From Flavobacteriales bacterium (GTDB lineage Bacteria; Bacteroidota; Bacteroidia; Flavobacteriales_G; Salibacteraceae): a stretch of 64,000 nt of DNA. Below, piece after piece: positions 1 through 8,229 of this stretch. The notes under the pieces were generated by a model. The model was given only the letters and a program-made list of their open reading frames with translations, had not been told where the DNA came from and searched no databases. Location: contig JABMOM010000003.1 in NCBI GenBank assembly GCA_013204105.1, forward strand, positions 107,799-171,798, written 5' to 3'. The position numbers and the translations under genes are program-made. How positions within the stretch are numbered: the first letter of the stretch is position 1; each line of letters starts with the position of its first letter.

Positions 1-1158
1 GGTCATGTCTAAGAAGCCCTTGCACCAGACATCAAAGGAATCCGCAAAATCTGACGGCAAGAAGCCGTGAATATTGGCCCATTCTCCGGACCACTCAACG
101 CGACCTTCCTTTGGCATAGCCCGCCAGTTTCCGACCTTGGCAAGGCGCTGTGCCTCTCTCAATTGACGTTCGCTCGACTGCAGTAAATCTGTCTGCTCTT
201 GTTGAGGCGTAACATCTGCAATCGTACCCACCAAGAAAACTTCCCCAGCCTCGTGTACTTTGCTGCTGCTCAACCGACCCCAAAAGGTGGAACCATCTTT
301 TCGTCGATACTTCAGCAACATGTTGGTTACCCTACCAAACTTTTCAATGCGCGAAAGCAAGGTGTCGCGATCTGATTTTGACTCGTATAAATTCACGGGA
401 TGAATGCCCATCACTTCTTCCTTTGAGGCATATCCATACATCTTAGCAAAGGCGTCGTTGACGTATTCCAATCCTTGTGTGACGGATGACTTAAAGATCG
501 CCTCATCCATGTTGTCGCTGATGGTTTGTAGGATGGAGGCATCGCGCTCAGAGACCTGCCATGTGGCAAGGGTACGTGCAGAGCGAATACGATTGGTTTT
601 CTGCAAGACCACTCCCATCATGATTACCAGGATAACGGAGAAGGTAAACGACGTAAAGCGCATTATTTCCAGCTCGACCGGGGCCAAGGAAACGTACGCC
701 AAGTCGAAAAAATAGATAATGGCAATCCCTACGATCGAAACCACGAAGTACGTAGCCAGCATGTTGAAGACTTGTGAGGCCCGTCTTCTAAAAAGGAAGA
801 CGTACATCAGGAGGCAGATGAGCAGAACGAATTGGAAATTGGTATCGTCTCCGTAGTAGCCTACTACAGACAGCATGAGCACCGCAGGATCCATCACAAA
901 GATCCATTTGGCAAGGCCATAGGCACGACGCCTGTTCGCTTCCAAAGTAGAGACCGCTGCCACGAGATGCATCAAGAGTATGGCGGTAGTAAAGACCGAA
1001 TGTTGAGGTACGAAGATGTAGGAGGGAATGACTCCCAGTATCATCAGTATCGCACCCTGCACCTTGATGGAGTTGACCACTTTGATCTCATCCACCAACT
1101 CTTCAGGCGTATCCTCATACACCCCTAATCTGACCAGTCGTTTAAAGAGTTTTTTCAC
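1..1158 (-). CDS. Membrane-anchored PAS-domain sensor protein (partial, C-terminus beyond window)
   Basis: The first 386 residues of a signalling protein that runs off the left edge. Translation from a GTG at 1158 gives a short cytoplasmic head, then about six hydrophobic segments (roughly residues 33-187), then a PAS domain (about 205-325; it contains YRRKDGSTFWG and ends in GTIADVTPQQ, a typical PAS/PAC ending), then the start of a second PAS domain (AQRLAKVGNW). In this family the missing part is usually a histidine kinase or GGDEF output domain, which cannot be seen here. The GTG start overlaps the uvrC stop by four bases (GTGA), so it is probably translated with uvrC. The short open frames on the plus strand in this stretch are shadows. 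Confidence 0.85.
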   Translation of the reverse strand, partial: MKKLFKRLVRLGVYEDTPEELVDEIKVVNSIKVQGAILMILGVIPSYIFVPQHSVFTTAILLMHLVAAVSTLEANRRRAYGLAKWIFVMDPAVLMLSVVGYYGDDTNFQFVLLICLLMYVFLFRRRASQVFNMLATYFVVSIVGIAIIYFFDLAYVSLAPVELEIMRFTSFTFSVILVIMMGVVLQKTNRIRSARTLATWQVSERDASILQTISDNMDEAIFKSSVTQGLEYVNDAFAKMYGYASKEEVMGIHPVNLYESKSDRDTLLSRIEKFGRVTNMLLKYRRKDGSTFWGRLSSSKVHEAGEVFLVGTIADVTPQQEQTDLLQSSERQLREAQRLAKVGNWRAMPKEGRVEWSGEWANIHGFLPSDFADSFDVWCKGFLDMT

Positions 1159-2972
1159 GTTCGCGAACGAAAATAGTCAACTATCGCCTTCGCTTGGGCC
1201 ACTGTAGAAACGGTGGCCAGCTCTTCTTGACTCAGTTGTTTAATCCGTTCCAAGCTGTAGAATACACGCAGAAGCTCTTTCGCGGTCTTCTCGCCTATAC
1301 CATTAATCTCCAATAATTCGCTCTGAAAGGCATTCTTGCTGCGCTTGTTTCGGTGATGCGTTATCCCAAAACGATGCGCTTCATTCCGCATGCGCTGGAT
1401 GATCTTTAGCGACTCCGAACGTTTGTCGATGTAGATGGGGATTGGATCCTCGGGAAAGAAGATCTCTTCGAGTTTTTTTGCAATACCGATCACCGCAACC
1501 TTTCCTCTCAGCTCAAGTTTGTCGAGGCTTTTGACCGCCGAGCTCAGTTGGCCTTTTCCACCGTCCACAACGATCAGTTGTGGGAGCGATTGATTCTCGT
1601 CTATCAATCGTTTGTAGCGCCGATAAATCACCTCTTCCATGGAGGCAAAATCATCGGGTCCTTCCACCGTCTTGATGTTGAAATGACGGTAGTCTTGCTT
1701 GCTAGGCTTGGCATCTTTAAAAACGACACAAGCCGCCACGGGAAAACTTCCGTGGAAATTTGAATTGTCGAAGCATTCGATGTGTACCGGCAATGCCGAA
1801 AGGCGAAGGTCTTCCTTCAAGGTCTTAAGCACACGATTGGCATGTCGATTCGGGTCAATTTTATCCTGGGCCTTTTGTCGATCCAGCATGAAGAAACGCA
1901 GGTTTTTGAGCGAGAAATCGATCAATGCTTTCTTATCGCCTCGTTGTGGATGATGAAATTCGGCATGCTCCCATTCGGCACTCACGTCTATGTTAACAAG
2001 GATCTCCTTGGCTGAACTTTGAAACACGGAACGCATCTCTGCCACTGCCGTAAGCAAAAGGTCTTCCTTGTCCTCGTCCAATTTTTTCTTGAATTCCAGG
2101 GAATGGCTTTGGATGATGGCGCCGTTGACAACGCGCATGAAATTAACGTAGGCGAATGCATCATCCGCCACTACGCTGGCCACATCCACGTCTCGAATGA
2201 CGGGGCTTACTACCACGGATTTACTCTGATAATCCTGCAGTAGATCGTTGTTGGCCTTGAGTTGCGCAGCGAGCTCAAAGTCCAATGCTTCAGCTGCGAC
2301 CTGCATGCGTTCCTTGGTCGCTTTGATTACTTCATCCACATCCCCTTTAACCAGTTTTCGAATTTCGTCGATGCTCGCGTTATAGGACTCCTCCGTTTGT
2401 CTGCCTTCACATGGTCCTAGGCAATTTCCGATGTGGAACTCTAGGCAGACCTTGAATTTTCCTTTCTGAATGTTCTCCTCACTCAGTGCATAATTGCACG
2501 TACGGACCTTGTGCAACTTGGTGGCAAGGCCTAGTACCGCCTTCATTCGTTTTACCGAGGCATAGGGGCCGAAGTACTCGGAGCCATCACGTACCACATT
2601 CCTTGTTGGAAAAACCCTAGGAAAACGCTCCTTCTTGATGCATATCCAAGGGTAGGTCTTATCATCCCGCAATTGGATGTTGTACTTCGGCTGATGCTCT
2701 TTGATCATCGAGTTCTCGAGCAACAAAGCTTCAAACTCATTCGCGACAATGATGTGCTCTACGTGACGGATTTTTTTGACGAGCAATCGGGTCTTGCCGC
2801 TTTCGTAGCGGTCCCGATTGAAATAGGAGGATACCCGCTTTCGGAGATCCTTTGCCTTTCCGACGTAGATGATCTTTCCATCCTTGTCGAAATACTGATA
2901 GACCCCCGGCTTGTGGGGTAAGTTGGAGACCTTCTCCTTCAATTCATCGCTGTGGTAACTCTCGTCGCTCAT
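1155..2972 (-). CDS. uvrC: Excinuclease ABC subunit C
   Basis: UvrC makes the two incisions either side of a DNA lesion in nucleotide excision repair, acting with UvrA and UvrB in the cytoplasm. About 605 residues, the normal family length. Seen in order: N-terminal GIY-YIG nuclease (GVYQYFDKDGKIIYVGKAKD, about residues 20-45), a Cys-rich linker (CLEFHIGNCLGPC), a UVR segment that binds UvrB (about 200-235), an RNase-H-like nuclease (ECFDNSNFHGS and VVDGGKGQLSSA) and a C-terminal helix-hairpin-helix (LLEINGIGEKTAKELL). The ATG at 2972 is chosen over a TTG nine bases upstream. It is divergent from the light-sensor regulator gene, and the shared 135-base gap carries one copy of the inverted repeat described at 3007. 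Confidence 0.97.
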   Translation of the reverse strand: MSDESYHSDELKEKVSNLPHKPGVYQYFDKDGKIIYVGKAKDLRKRVSSYFNRDRYESGKTRLLVKKIRHVEHIIVANEFEALLLENSMIKEHQPKYNIQLRDDKTYPWICIKKERFPRVFPTRNVVRDGSEYFGPYASVKRMKAVLGLATKLHKVRTCNYALSEENIQKGKFKVCLEFHIGNCLGPCEGRQTEESYNASIDEIRKLVKGDVDEVIKATKERMQVAAEALDFELAAQLKANNDLLQDYQSKSVVVSPVIRDVDVASVVADDAFAYVNFMRVVNGAIIQSHSLEFKKKLDEDKEDLLLTAVAEMRSVFQSSAKEILVNIDVSAEWEHAEFHHPQRGDKKALIDFSLKNLRFFMLDRQKAQDKIDPNRHANRVLKTLKEDLRLSALPVHIECFDNSNFHGSFPVAACVVFKDAKPSKQDYRHFNIKTVEGPDDFASMEEVIYRRYKRLIDENQSLPQLIVVDGGKGQLSSAVKSLDKLELRGKVAVIGIAKKLEEIFFPEDPIPIYIDKRSESLKIIQRMRNEAHRFGITHHRNKRSKNAFQSELLEINGIGEKTAKELLRVFYSLERIKQLSQEELATVSTVAQAKAIVDYFRSRT

Positions 2973-3006
2973 GCGCCGCAAAGATGAACTTCTATTGAAA
3001 ACCCTC

Positions 3007-3036
3007 TGTTTAGCATTTACAAGCTTTCTTTAAACA
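3007..3036. promoter_or_regulatory. Inverted repeat TGTTTA-N18-TAAACA, copy 1 (candidate operator)
   Basis: Perfect 6-base arms at 3007-3012 and 3031-3036 separated by exactly 18 bases. It lies between the divergent uvrC (start 2972) and carH-like gene (start 3108). The same arms with the same spacer occur twice upstream of the ECF sigma/crt operon. Copies 1 and 2 also share TTT at spacer positions 4-6 and 13-15. The match is seen directly; the assignment as a regulator-binding site is inference. Confidence 0.55.
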
Positions 3037-3107
3037 CATTTTCGAGAATATTACCTTAGTCAGCGAACATCCTGATAACCTCTTGTGTTATAGCGGGATT
3101 AAAGATT

Positions 3108-3992
3108 ATGGGAGTATATTCAATCAAGGACTTAGAGCAGCTGACGGGGATCAAGTCCCACACCATCCGAATATGGGAACAACGGTATGGGATTATTGAG
3201 CCCAAGCGCACCGATACAAACATCCGATTTTACGACGATGAGCAGTTGAAATTCCTTCTAAATGTAGCCCTGCTCAGTCGCCATGGCTACAAGATCTCCA
3301 AGATTTCAAAGCTTTCTGAAGTCGCGTTTAAGGATGAAATCGAGAAACTCTACGAGCAGACCTTGATTCACAATACCGATGTGATATTGGACCTAGACGC
3401 CAATGATCTCATGGTTTCGATGATCGACATGGATGCCGAGAAATTTCATCGGATCTATGAAAACTCTGTCAAGAACAATGGCTTCGAGCGCACCATTACA
3501 CACTTGATCTACCCGTTCCTTGAAAAGGTGGGCATCCTTTGGTCTATTGGTCAGGTTAACCCATCGCATGAACATTTCATCTCTTGCCTGATTCGTCAAA
3601 AGGTGATCGCTGGCATTGATCGACTGCCAAATCCTTCCACCGGGAAAAAATTCCTCCTCTTTCTACCCCAAGGTGAGCACCACGAAATTGGCTTATTAAT
3701 GGCGAGTTTCTTGCTAAAGAAGAATGGCTGCATTGTCTACTACATGGGTCAAAACCTTCCTGACAAGGATATCGAATCATCCATTGTCACCATTCATCCG
3801 GATGCTGTGCTGACCTTTTTTGTGGATCCCGCCGTTCTCACTCAGGCTGCCGAAACAGTGCAAACAATAATCAAATGGTGCGGGGATTGTGAAATTTTAA
3901 TCGCTACCCGACCTGCTCCGCAACTCGATGAAATCAAGCATAAGAACCTGCACTTCCTGCACGGCATCGCGGATCTAGAGAACTATTTCTGA
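3108..3992 (+). CDS. MerR-family cobalamin-dependent photoreceptor regulator (CarH/LitR type)
   Basis: A 294-residue transcription factor with an N-terminal MerR winged helix (residues 1-70; TIRIWEQRYG), a four-helix cobalamin-binding bundle (about 85-175) and a C-terminal Rossmann-like B12 domain (about 180-294). It has W145 and then E155-H156 (the W-x9-EH motif of light-sensing CarH/LitR proteins) and E190-x-H192-x-x-G195 (the E-x-H-x-x-G motif that supplies the lower axial histidine). In the well-studied Thermus and Myxococcus relatives, an adenosylcobalamin-bound tetramer represses carotenoid genes in the dark and falls apart in light. Position next to the ECF sigma factor and crt genes supports the same role here. 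Both key motifs are intact, so light sensing is likely but not proven. Confidence 0.92.
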   Translation: MGVYSIKDLEQLTGIKSHTIRIWEQRYGIIEPKRTDTNIRFYDDEQLKFLLNVALLSRHGYKISKISKLSEVAFKDEIEKLYEQTLIHNTDVILDLDANDLMVSMIDMDAEKFHRIYENSVKNNGFERTITHLIYPFLEKVGILWSIGQVNPSHEHFISCLIRQKVIAGIDRLPNPSTGKKFLLFLPQGEHHEIGLLMASFLLKKNGCIVYYMGQNLPDKDIESSIVTIHPDAVLTFFVDPAVLTQAAETVQTIIKWCGDCEILIATRPAPQLDEIKHKNLHFLHGIADLENYF

Positions 3993-4064
3993 CCATCTTC
4001 CTGCCTAGTCCCTGCGATTACTTAACACTTCGAAAGTCTCTATTTTAAAGGCATTCAGTGTTTT

Positions 4065-4094
4065 TGTTTATACTTTTCGTGATTTTGTTAAACA
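4065..4094. promoter_or_regulatory. Inverted repeat TGTTTA-N18-TAAACA, copy 2 (candidate operator)
   Basis: Arms at 4065-4070 and 4089-4094 with an 18-base spacer, in the 168-base gap between the carH-like gene and the ECF sigma gene. It begins exactly 64 bases upstream of copy 3. The left arm runs into a TATACTTTT stretch that could be part of a promoter, so a protein bound here could block transcription of the crt operon. Function is inferred. Confidence 0.55.
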
Positions 4095-4128
4095 TTTTCT
4101 TGCAGGAAAGGATGTTTGGACCTGCATT

Positions 4129-4158
4129 TGTTTAAGTTTAATCAAAAAACATTAAACA
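4129..4158. promoter_or_regulatory. Inverted repeat TGTTTA-N18-TAAACA, copy 3 (candidate operator)
   Basis: Arms at 4129-4134 and 4153-4158 (extendable by one base each to TGTTTAA/TTAAACA), again with an 18-base spacer. It ends two bases before the ATG of the ECF sigma gene, so it covers the leader of the crt operon. Same element as copies 1 and 2; function inferred. Confidence 0.55.
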
Positions 4159-4160
4159 TT

Positions 4161-4670
4161 ATGTCAACCGTAGAATTCAATCAGCAGATTCTTTCCTTCC
4201 GCAAGCCGCTCGAGTATTTCGCATTCAGCTTAACGCACAACGACGATGACGCGCAGGATTTGGTGCAGGATACGTACATGAAAGCCGTTGCATACAAAGA
4301 CAAGTTCAGGGAGGCGACCAATCTAAAGGCATGGATGTACACCATCATGAAGAATACCTTCATCAACAATTACCGACGTCAAATTAAATCGAGGACGATC
4401 ATTGATCAATCCGAAGACCTATATTATCTTTCTAATGCTCCGGATGCCAGAGATAAGCATCCAGGCAGCATGTACAACCACGGCGAGATTTTCAAAAGCG
4501 TCAACGCTTTGCAGGAGGAATACCGCATTCCCTTTAACATGCACAACGAAGGATATAAATACAAGGAGATCGCAGATTACTTGAAGCTTCCTATTGGAAC
4601 CGTTAAGAGTCGCATTTTTCTTGCTCGTAAGAAGTTGATGGATGTCCTAAGTGACTACAATCCCAACTAA
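4161..4670 (+). CDS. ECF-type RNA polymerase sigma factor heading the crt operon
   Basis: A 169-residue sigma-70 family protein of the extracytoplasmic-function class, which directs RNA polymerase to a small promoter set. Region sigma-2 is at about residues 10-75 (DDAQDLVQDTYMKAV, then LKAWMYTIMKNTFINNYRR) and the sigma-4 helix-turn-helix at about 110-160 (YKEIADYLKLPIGTVKSRIF). The ATG at 4161 is chosen over an upstream TTG at 4116 because the sigma-2 domain starts right after it. No anti-sigma gene is adjacent. It is followed after 8 bases by crtI, so it is probably co-transcribed with the carotenoid genes and may activate them. ECF sigma genes beside MerR and crt genes are a known arrangement in Bacteroidota. 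Confidence 0.93.
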   Translation: MSTVEFNQQILSFRKPLEYFAFSLTHNDDDAQDLVQDTYMKAVAYKDKFREATNLKAWMYTIMKNTFINNYRRQIKSRTIIDQSEDLYYLSNAPDARDKHPGSMYNHGEIFKSVNALQEEYRIPFNMHNEGYKYKEIADYLKLPIGTVKSRIFLARKKLMDVLSDYNPN

Positions 4671-4678
4671 TCGCACTC

Positions 4679-6145
4679 ATGCCCACCACCACCGTCATCG
4701 GGTCCGGGTTCTCGGCGCTTTCGGCAGCTACATCGCTCGCGGACAAGGGACATGAAGTAACCGTCCTAGAGAAAAATGATTCTCCCGGAGGTCGTGCCCG
4801 CAAGTTCGAAACCGATGGTTTTGTCTTTGACATGGGACCGAGTTGGTATTGGATGCCCGACGTGTTCGAAAAGTATTTTGAGCGCTTTGGCAAGTCTCCT
4901 TCTGATTACTACGAGCTCAAGCGCCTTGACCCTTCATATCGGGTTTATTTCGAAGACGAATGCATGGACATTCCCGCCAATTTCGAACAACTTCAGGCGC
5001 TCTTCGAAGCCAAAGAAAAAGGGGCGGGGGCGCGTTTAGCTTCGTTTCTTGAAGACGCCGCAATCAAGTACGATGCTGGGATCAATGACCTCGTCCATCG
5101 TCCAAGTCTCTCGCCTTTGGAATTCATCGATTGGAAGGTGATCAAAGGACTCTTTCAGCTCGATCTCTTCTCTAACTTCAAGGATTTCGCTCGGAAGTAT
5201 TTCAGCGATCCCAAGTTGCTCAGCATCATCGAATTTCCTGTTCTCTTTCTTGGCGCAATGCCGAAGGAAACTCCTGCTCTGTACAGCTTGATGAACTATG
5301 CCGACTTGAAACTTGGTACGTGGTACCCCATGGGCGGAATGCACAAAATCGTAGAAGGAATGGTAGCCCTGGCCAAAGAAAAAGGGGTGAAATTTCAGTT
5401 CAATCAAAACGTTGAACGCATTTATGAAGATGGCGACATGAAGGTAGTCACTCCATCCGGCACGGTCTCTTCAGACTATGTGGTAGGAGGTGCCGACTAC
5501 GCGCACATCGATCAAGCCTTGTTGGATCCAGCCGATCGGCAGTACAGTACGGCTTACTGGGACAAGCGGGTTATGGCCCCTTCGAGCTTGCTTTTCTACG
5601 TAGGAGTCAACAAGCGGGTCAAAAACCTGCTCCATCACAACCTCTTTTTCGACGCTGATTTTAACGCCCATGCGGAGGAGATCTATAAGTCCAAGCAATG
5701 GCCCAAGCATCCGCTGTTTTACGTATGCGCGCCGTCGGTGACGGATCCATCCGTCGCTCCTGAGGGGTATGAAAATCTTTTCTTCCTCATCCCCATCGCT
5801 GCGGGCATTGATGGTGATTCAGACGAAGTGCGTGAGCGCTACTTCCGAATGATCCTCGAGCGCATCACAAAGCAGACGGGTGAAGACATTTCCGAAAACA
5901 TCGTTTACAAAAGAAGTTACGCGGTAAAAGAATTCGTGGAAGACTACAATGCTTTCAAGGGCAATGCCTACGGACTCGCAAACACCTTGCTCCAGACCGC
6001 CTTTTTAAAGCCAAGAATCAAACACAAGAAATTGAAGCACCTATACTTTACTGGCCAGTTGACGGCGCCGGGACCTGGCGTTCCTCCATCGCTTATCAGC
6101 GGCCAAGTAGTTGCCGATCATATAGTTAAACACAACTTGAATTGA
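4679..6145 (+). CDS. crtI: Phytoene desaturase
   Basis: A 488-residue FAD-dependent desaturase that converts colourless phytoene into the conjugated red carotenoid lycopene (or a less desaturated intermediate). The N-terminal dinucleotide-binding motif is VIGSGFSALSAA (residues 5-16), followed by SPGGRARKFE and MGPSWYWMP. The C-terminal CrtI signature reads TGQLTAPGPGVPPSLISG. Length is normal for bacterial CrtI. It sits 8 bases after the sigma gene and its stop is next to the crtB start, so the genes are one operon. The number of desaturation steps cannot be read from sequence. Confidence 0.95.
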   Translation: MPTTTVIGSGFSALSAATSLADKGHEVTVLEKNDSPGGRARKFETDGFVFDMGPSWYWMPDVFEKYFERFGKSPSDYYELKRLDPSYRVYFEDECMDIPANFEQLQALFEAKEKGAGARLASFLEDAAIKYDAGINDLVHRPSLSPLEFIDWKVIKGLFQLDLFSNFKDFARKYFSDPKLLSIIEFPVLFLGAMPKETPALYSLMNYADLKLGTWYPMGGMHKIVEGMVALAKEKGVKFQFNQNVERIYEDGDMKVVTPSGTVSSDYVVGGADYAHIDQALLDPADRQYSTAYWDKRVMAPSSLLFYVGVNKRVKNLLHHNLFFDADFNAHAEEIYKSKQWPKHPLFYVCAPSVTDPSVAPEGYENLFFLIPIAAGIDGDSDEVRERYFRMILERITKQTGEDISENIVYKRSYAVKEFVEDYNAFKGNAYGLANTLLQTAFLKPRIKHKKLKHLYFTGQLTAPGPGVPPSLISGQVVADHIVKHNLN

Positions 6146-6147
6146 CC

Positions 6148-6984
6148 ATGAAAGAGCTCTTTGACAACGTCAGTTTGCAAGCCAGCAAGATCACGACACG
6201 ATCATACAGTACTTCATTCTCATTGGGAACTCGCTTCCTAGGGCCATCTGTTCGCGATGCCGTTTACTCGATCTACGGGTTCGTGCGTTTCGCGGATGAA
6301 ATCGTAGACAGCTTTCACGGCTACGATAAAGAACGCCTGCTCGATAAATTTCGGCGAGACGCGTATGAAGCCATCGAAGACCGCATCTCGCTCAACCCGA
6401 TTCTCAATAGTTTTCAGCACGCCGTGCACAACTATGGCATAGAACGGGAATTGATCGATACGTTTCTAGAAAGTATGCGCATGGATCTCGACAAGAAAAA
6501 CTATTCCAGACAGGGTTATGAGCAATACATCTTGGGAAGTGCTGAAGTGGTCGGATTGATGTGCTTGCGTGTATTCGTGCAAGGCGACGATGAGATGTAC
6601 AACCGTCTCCAGCAACCCGCTATGCGTCTAGGTTCAGCTTTTCAGAAGATCAATTTCCTACGCGACATGAAGGCCGATTTCGCCGAGATGGGAAGAACCT
6701 ATTTTCCTGGCATCGACATGCAGAACTTCAACGACAATGAAAAGAAGCGCATCGAAAAGGAAATCGAAGAGGATTTCGCGGAAGGATATGCCGGCATCAT
6801 TCAACTTCCAAAGAATTCGCGCTTTGGGGTCTACATGGCATACGTGTACTTCTATCAGCTCTTCAAGAAGATCGAACGCACCCAAGCGATCGATATCCTG
6901 AAGGCCAGGATCCGTATTCCGAATCAACATAAGTACGCCATTTTTGTAGAGAGCTACCTCAAGCACAGCCTCAACTTGATATGA
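6148..6984 (+). CDS. crtB: Phytoene synthase
   Basis: Joins two geranylgeranyl diphosphates into phytoene, the first committed carotenoid step. 278 residues. Both Asp-rich Mg-diphosphate motifs are present: DEIVDSFHG (about residue 50) and LRDMKADFAEMGRTYFP (about 170). The ATG at 6148 lies two bases after the crtI stop; a TTG at 6142 overlapping that stop is the alternative. The end overlaps the next gene by four bases (ATGA), consistent with translational coupling. Confidence 0.95.
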   Translation: MKELFDNVSLQASKITTRSYSTSFSLGTRFLGPSVRDAVYSIYGFVRFADEIVDSFHGYDKERLLDKFRRDAYEAIEDRISLNPILNSFQHAVHNYGIERELIDTFLESMRMDLDKKNYSRQGYEQYILGSAEVVGLMCLRVFVQGDDEMYNRLQQPAMRLGSAFQKINFLRDMKADFAEMGRTYFPGIDMQNFNDNEKKRIEKEIEEDFAEGYAGIIQLPKNSRFGVYMAYVYFYQLFKKIERTQAIDILKARIRIPNQHKYAIFVESYLKHSLNLI

Positions 6985-7481
6985 AGCAATGGGCAGTAAT
7001 AGTATTGTGCTTGGCCTTGACAAGCGGCATACGGGCGAACGACCCCGACAAGGTCAGAAGCACCTTCATGCTGGCTACCCAAGATTTGGATTTGCGGGCA
7101 GGTCTAGTGGAGGGCTTGCGTGTCAATAAAGGTGGCGATCCTTCTTTTCGGTCTGCCTACCTAGGCGCTTCTTTGACATTACTTGCCGAATGCTCCTTGG
7201 CTCCATGGACTAAGTACAAGCAATTCGTGCAAGGAACTGAACTCTTGGAAGAAGCAATTGCTGCCGAACCCAATGAAACCGAGTTTAGGTACCTGCGCTT
7301 CATCATTCAAATCAATGCGCCGTCGTTCCTAAATTACGATGAGAATCTTAAGGAAGACTACCTAGCCATCAAGAACACTTTCAGCGATTCAACCGAGGAA
7401 GCCCTCTGGATGAAACACTATCGATCTTTCGAGAAACAACATGGAAAAATAATCCGAGAGCAAGTAGACATAGCCCAATGA
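6981..7481 (+). CDS. Exported protein of unknown function inside the carotenoid operon
   Basis: A 166-residue protein I do not recognise. It opens with a short signal peptide (about 1-20), and the rest is mostly helical and acidic with a TPR-like look (LLEEAIAAEPNETEFRYLR, about residues 85-105), suggesting a small periplasmic helical-repeat protein. It overlaps crtB by ATGA at its start and idi by ATGA at its end, so it is made in step with carotenoid enzymes and probably contributes to pigment synthesis, transport or placement. No catalytic motif was seen. Confidence 0.8.
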   Translation: MKQWAVIVLCLALTSGIRANDPDKVRSTFMLATQDLDLRAGLVEGLRVNKGGDPSFRSAYLGASLTLLAECSLAPWTKYKQFVQGTELLEEAIAAEPNETEFRYLRFIIQINAPSFLNYDENLKEDYLAIKNTFSDSTEEALWMKHYRSFEKQHGKIIREQVDIAQ

Positions 7482-8002
7482 TCATGGAAAAAGTAATCCT
7501 CGTAAACGAAGACGATCGCTCCACTGGATGGATGGAGAAAATGGAAGCCCACCGGAACGGAGTCTTGCATCGCGCCTTCTCGGTGTTCGTTTTCAATGAC
7601 AAAGGAGAAATGCTGATCCATCGGCGGGCTCTTGATAAGTACCATTCAGGTGGCTTGTGGACGAATGCCTGTTGCAGCCACCCACGGGAAGGGGAGACCA
7701 CAGAAGAGGCAGCGCACCGCAGACTCATGGAAGAAATGGGCTTTGACTGCGATATCCAAGAGCAATTCTCATTCATCTACCGCGCTGAGTTGGACAATGA
7801 CTTGATCGAGCACGAACTCGACCATGTATTCTTCGGCCGTTTCAACGGCAACCCGGTTCCCCACCCTGAGGAAGTGTGTGAATGGAAGTACGTTTCCTTG
7901 CAGGCGCTCCATCGAGACGTGAACATGCGCCCTGGAGCCTATACCGAGTGGTTCAAGATCGCGCTGAATGAGATCCGAAGCAAGAAAACGGCCTTCGTAT
8001 AG
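7478..8002 (+). CDS. idi: Isopentenyl-diphosphate delta-isomerase, type 1
   Basis: Interconverts isopentenyl and dimethylallyl diphosphate, supplying building blocks for carotenoids. 174 residues from the ATG at 7478 (a second ATG at 7484 is equally plausible). A Nudix-fold protein with the type-1 catalytic cysteine in CCSHPREGE (about residue 66), a Nudix-like EEAAHRRLMEEMGFDC and the acidic HELDHVFFG segment. Its presence in the crt operon points to raised demand for C5 units. It ends with an ordinary TAG stop, useful for judging the TAG in the peroxidase gene at 63.4 kb. Confidence 0.95.
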   Translation: MIMEKVILVNEDDRSTGWMEKMEAHRNGVLHRAFSVFVFNDKGEMLIHRRALDKYHSGGLWTNACCSHPREGETTEEAAHRRLMEEMGFDCDIQEQFSFIYRAELDNDLIEHELDHVFFGRFNGNPVPHPEEVCEWKYVSLQALHRDVNMRPGAYTEWFKIALNEIRSKKTAFV

Positions 8003-8016
8003 TAAAAGCACGAATC

Positions 8017-8229
8017 ATGGAACCATTGGACCACCTAAACATCAATCGGGAGGCAATAGACGCTAACCGATTCAACCCAACGGCAAAAAACATTATCGTT
8101 CCGTTCATCGCGTCAGGGATCGACGAATACGACTGCGTAGACACCTCAAAGGCCCACCCTCGTGGCAGGTGGCTTGAACGCTTACAACGACATGAGCGCA
8201 TCAAACGATTGAGTTATGCCCGGCCCTAA
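8017..8229 (+). CDS. Small protein of unknown function between idi and photolyase
   Basis: A 70-residue frame starting at an ATG 14 bases after idi and ending 14 bases inside the photolyase gene. The N-terminal half is hydrophobic/acidic (IIVPFIASGIDEYD) and the C-terminal quarter strongly basic (GRWLERLQRHERIKRL), which suggests nucleic-acid or membrane contact. No family was recognised. Gene order, spacing and overlap support it being real; without it the photolyase would have a 213-base leader inside an otherwise packed operon. Confidence 0.65.
   Translation: MEPLDHLNINREAIDANRFNPTAKNIIVPFIASGIDEYDCVDTSKAHPRGRWLERLQRHERIKRLSYARP

Noticed and set aside
404..1128. Two plus-strand open frames of about 100 codons
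   Set aside because: They are antisense to the PAS sensor frame, which has clear domains and runs without stops.
2973..2981. TTG start of uvrC at 2981
   Set aside because: The ATG at 2972 is three codons in and more likely; the extra residues add nothing to the domain.
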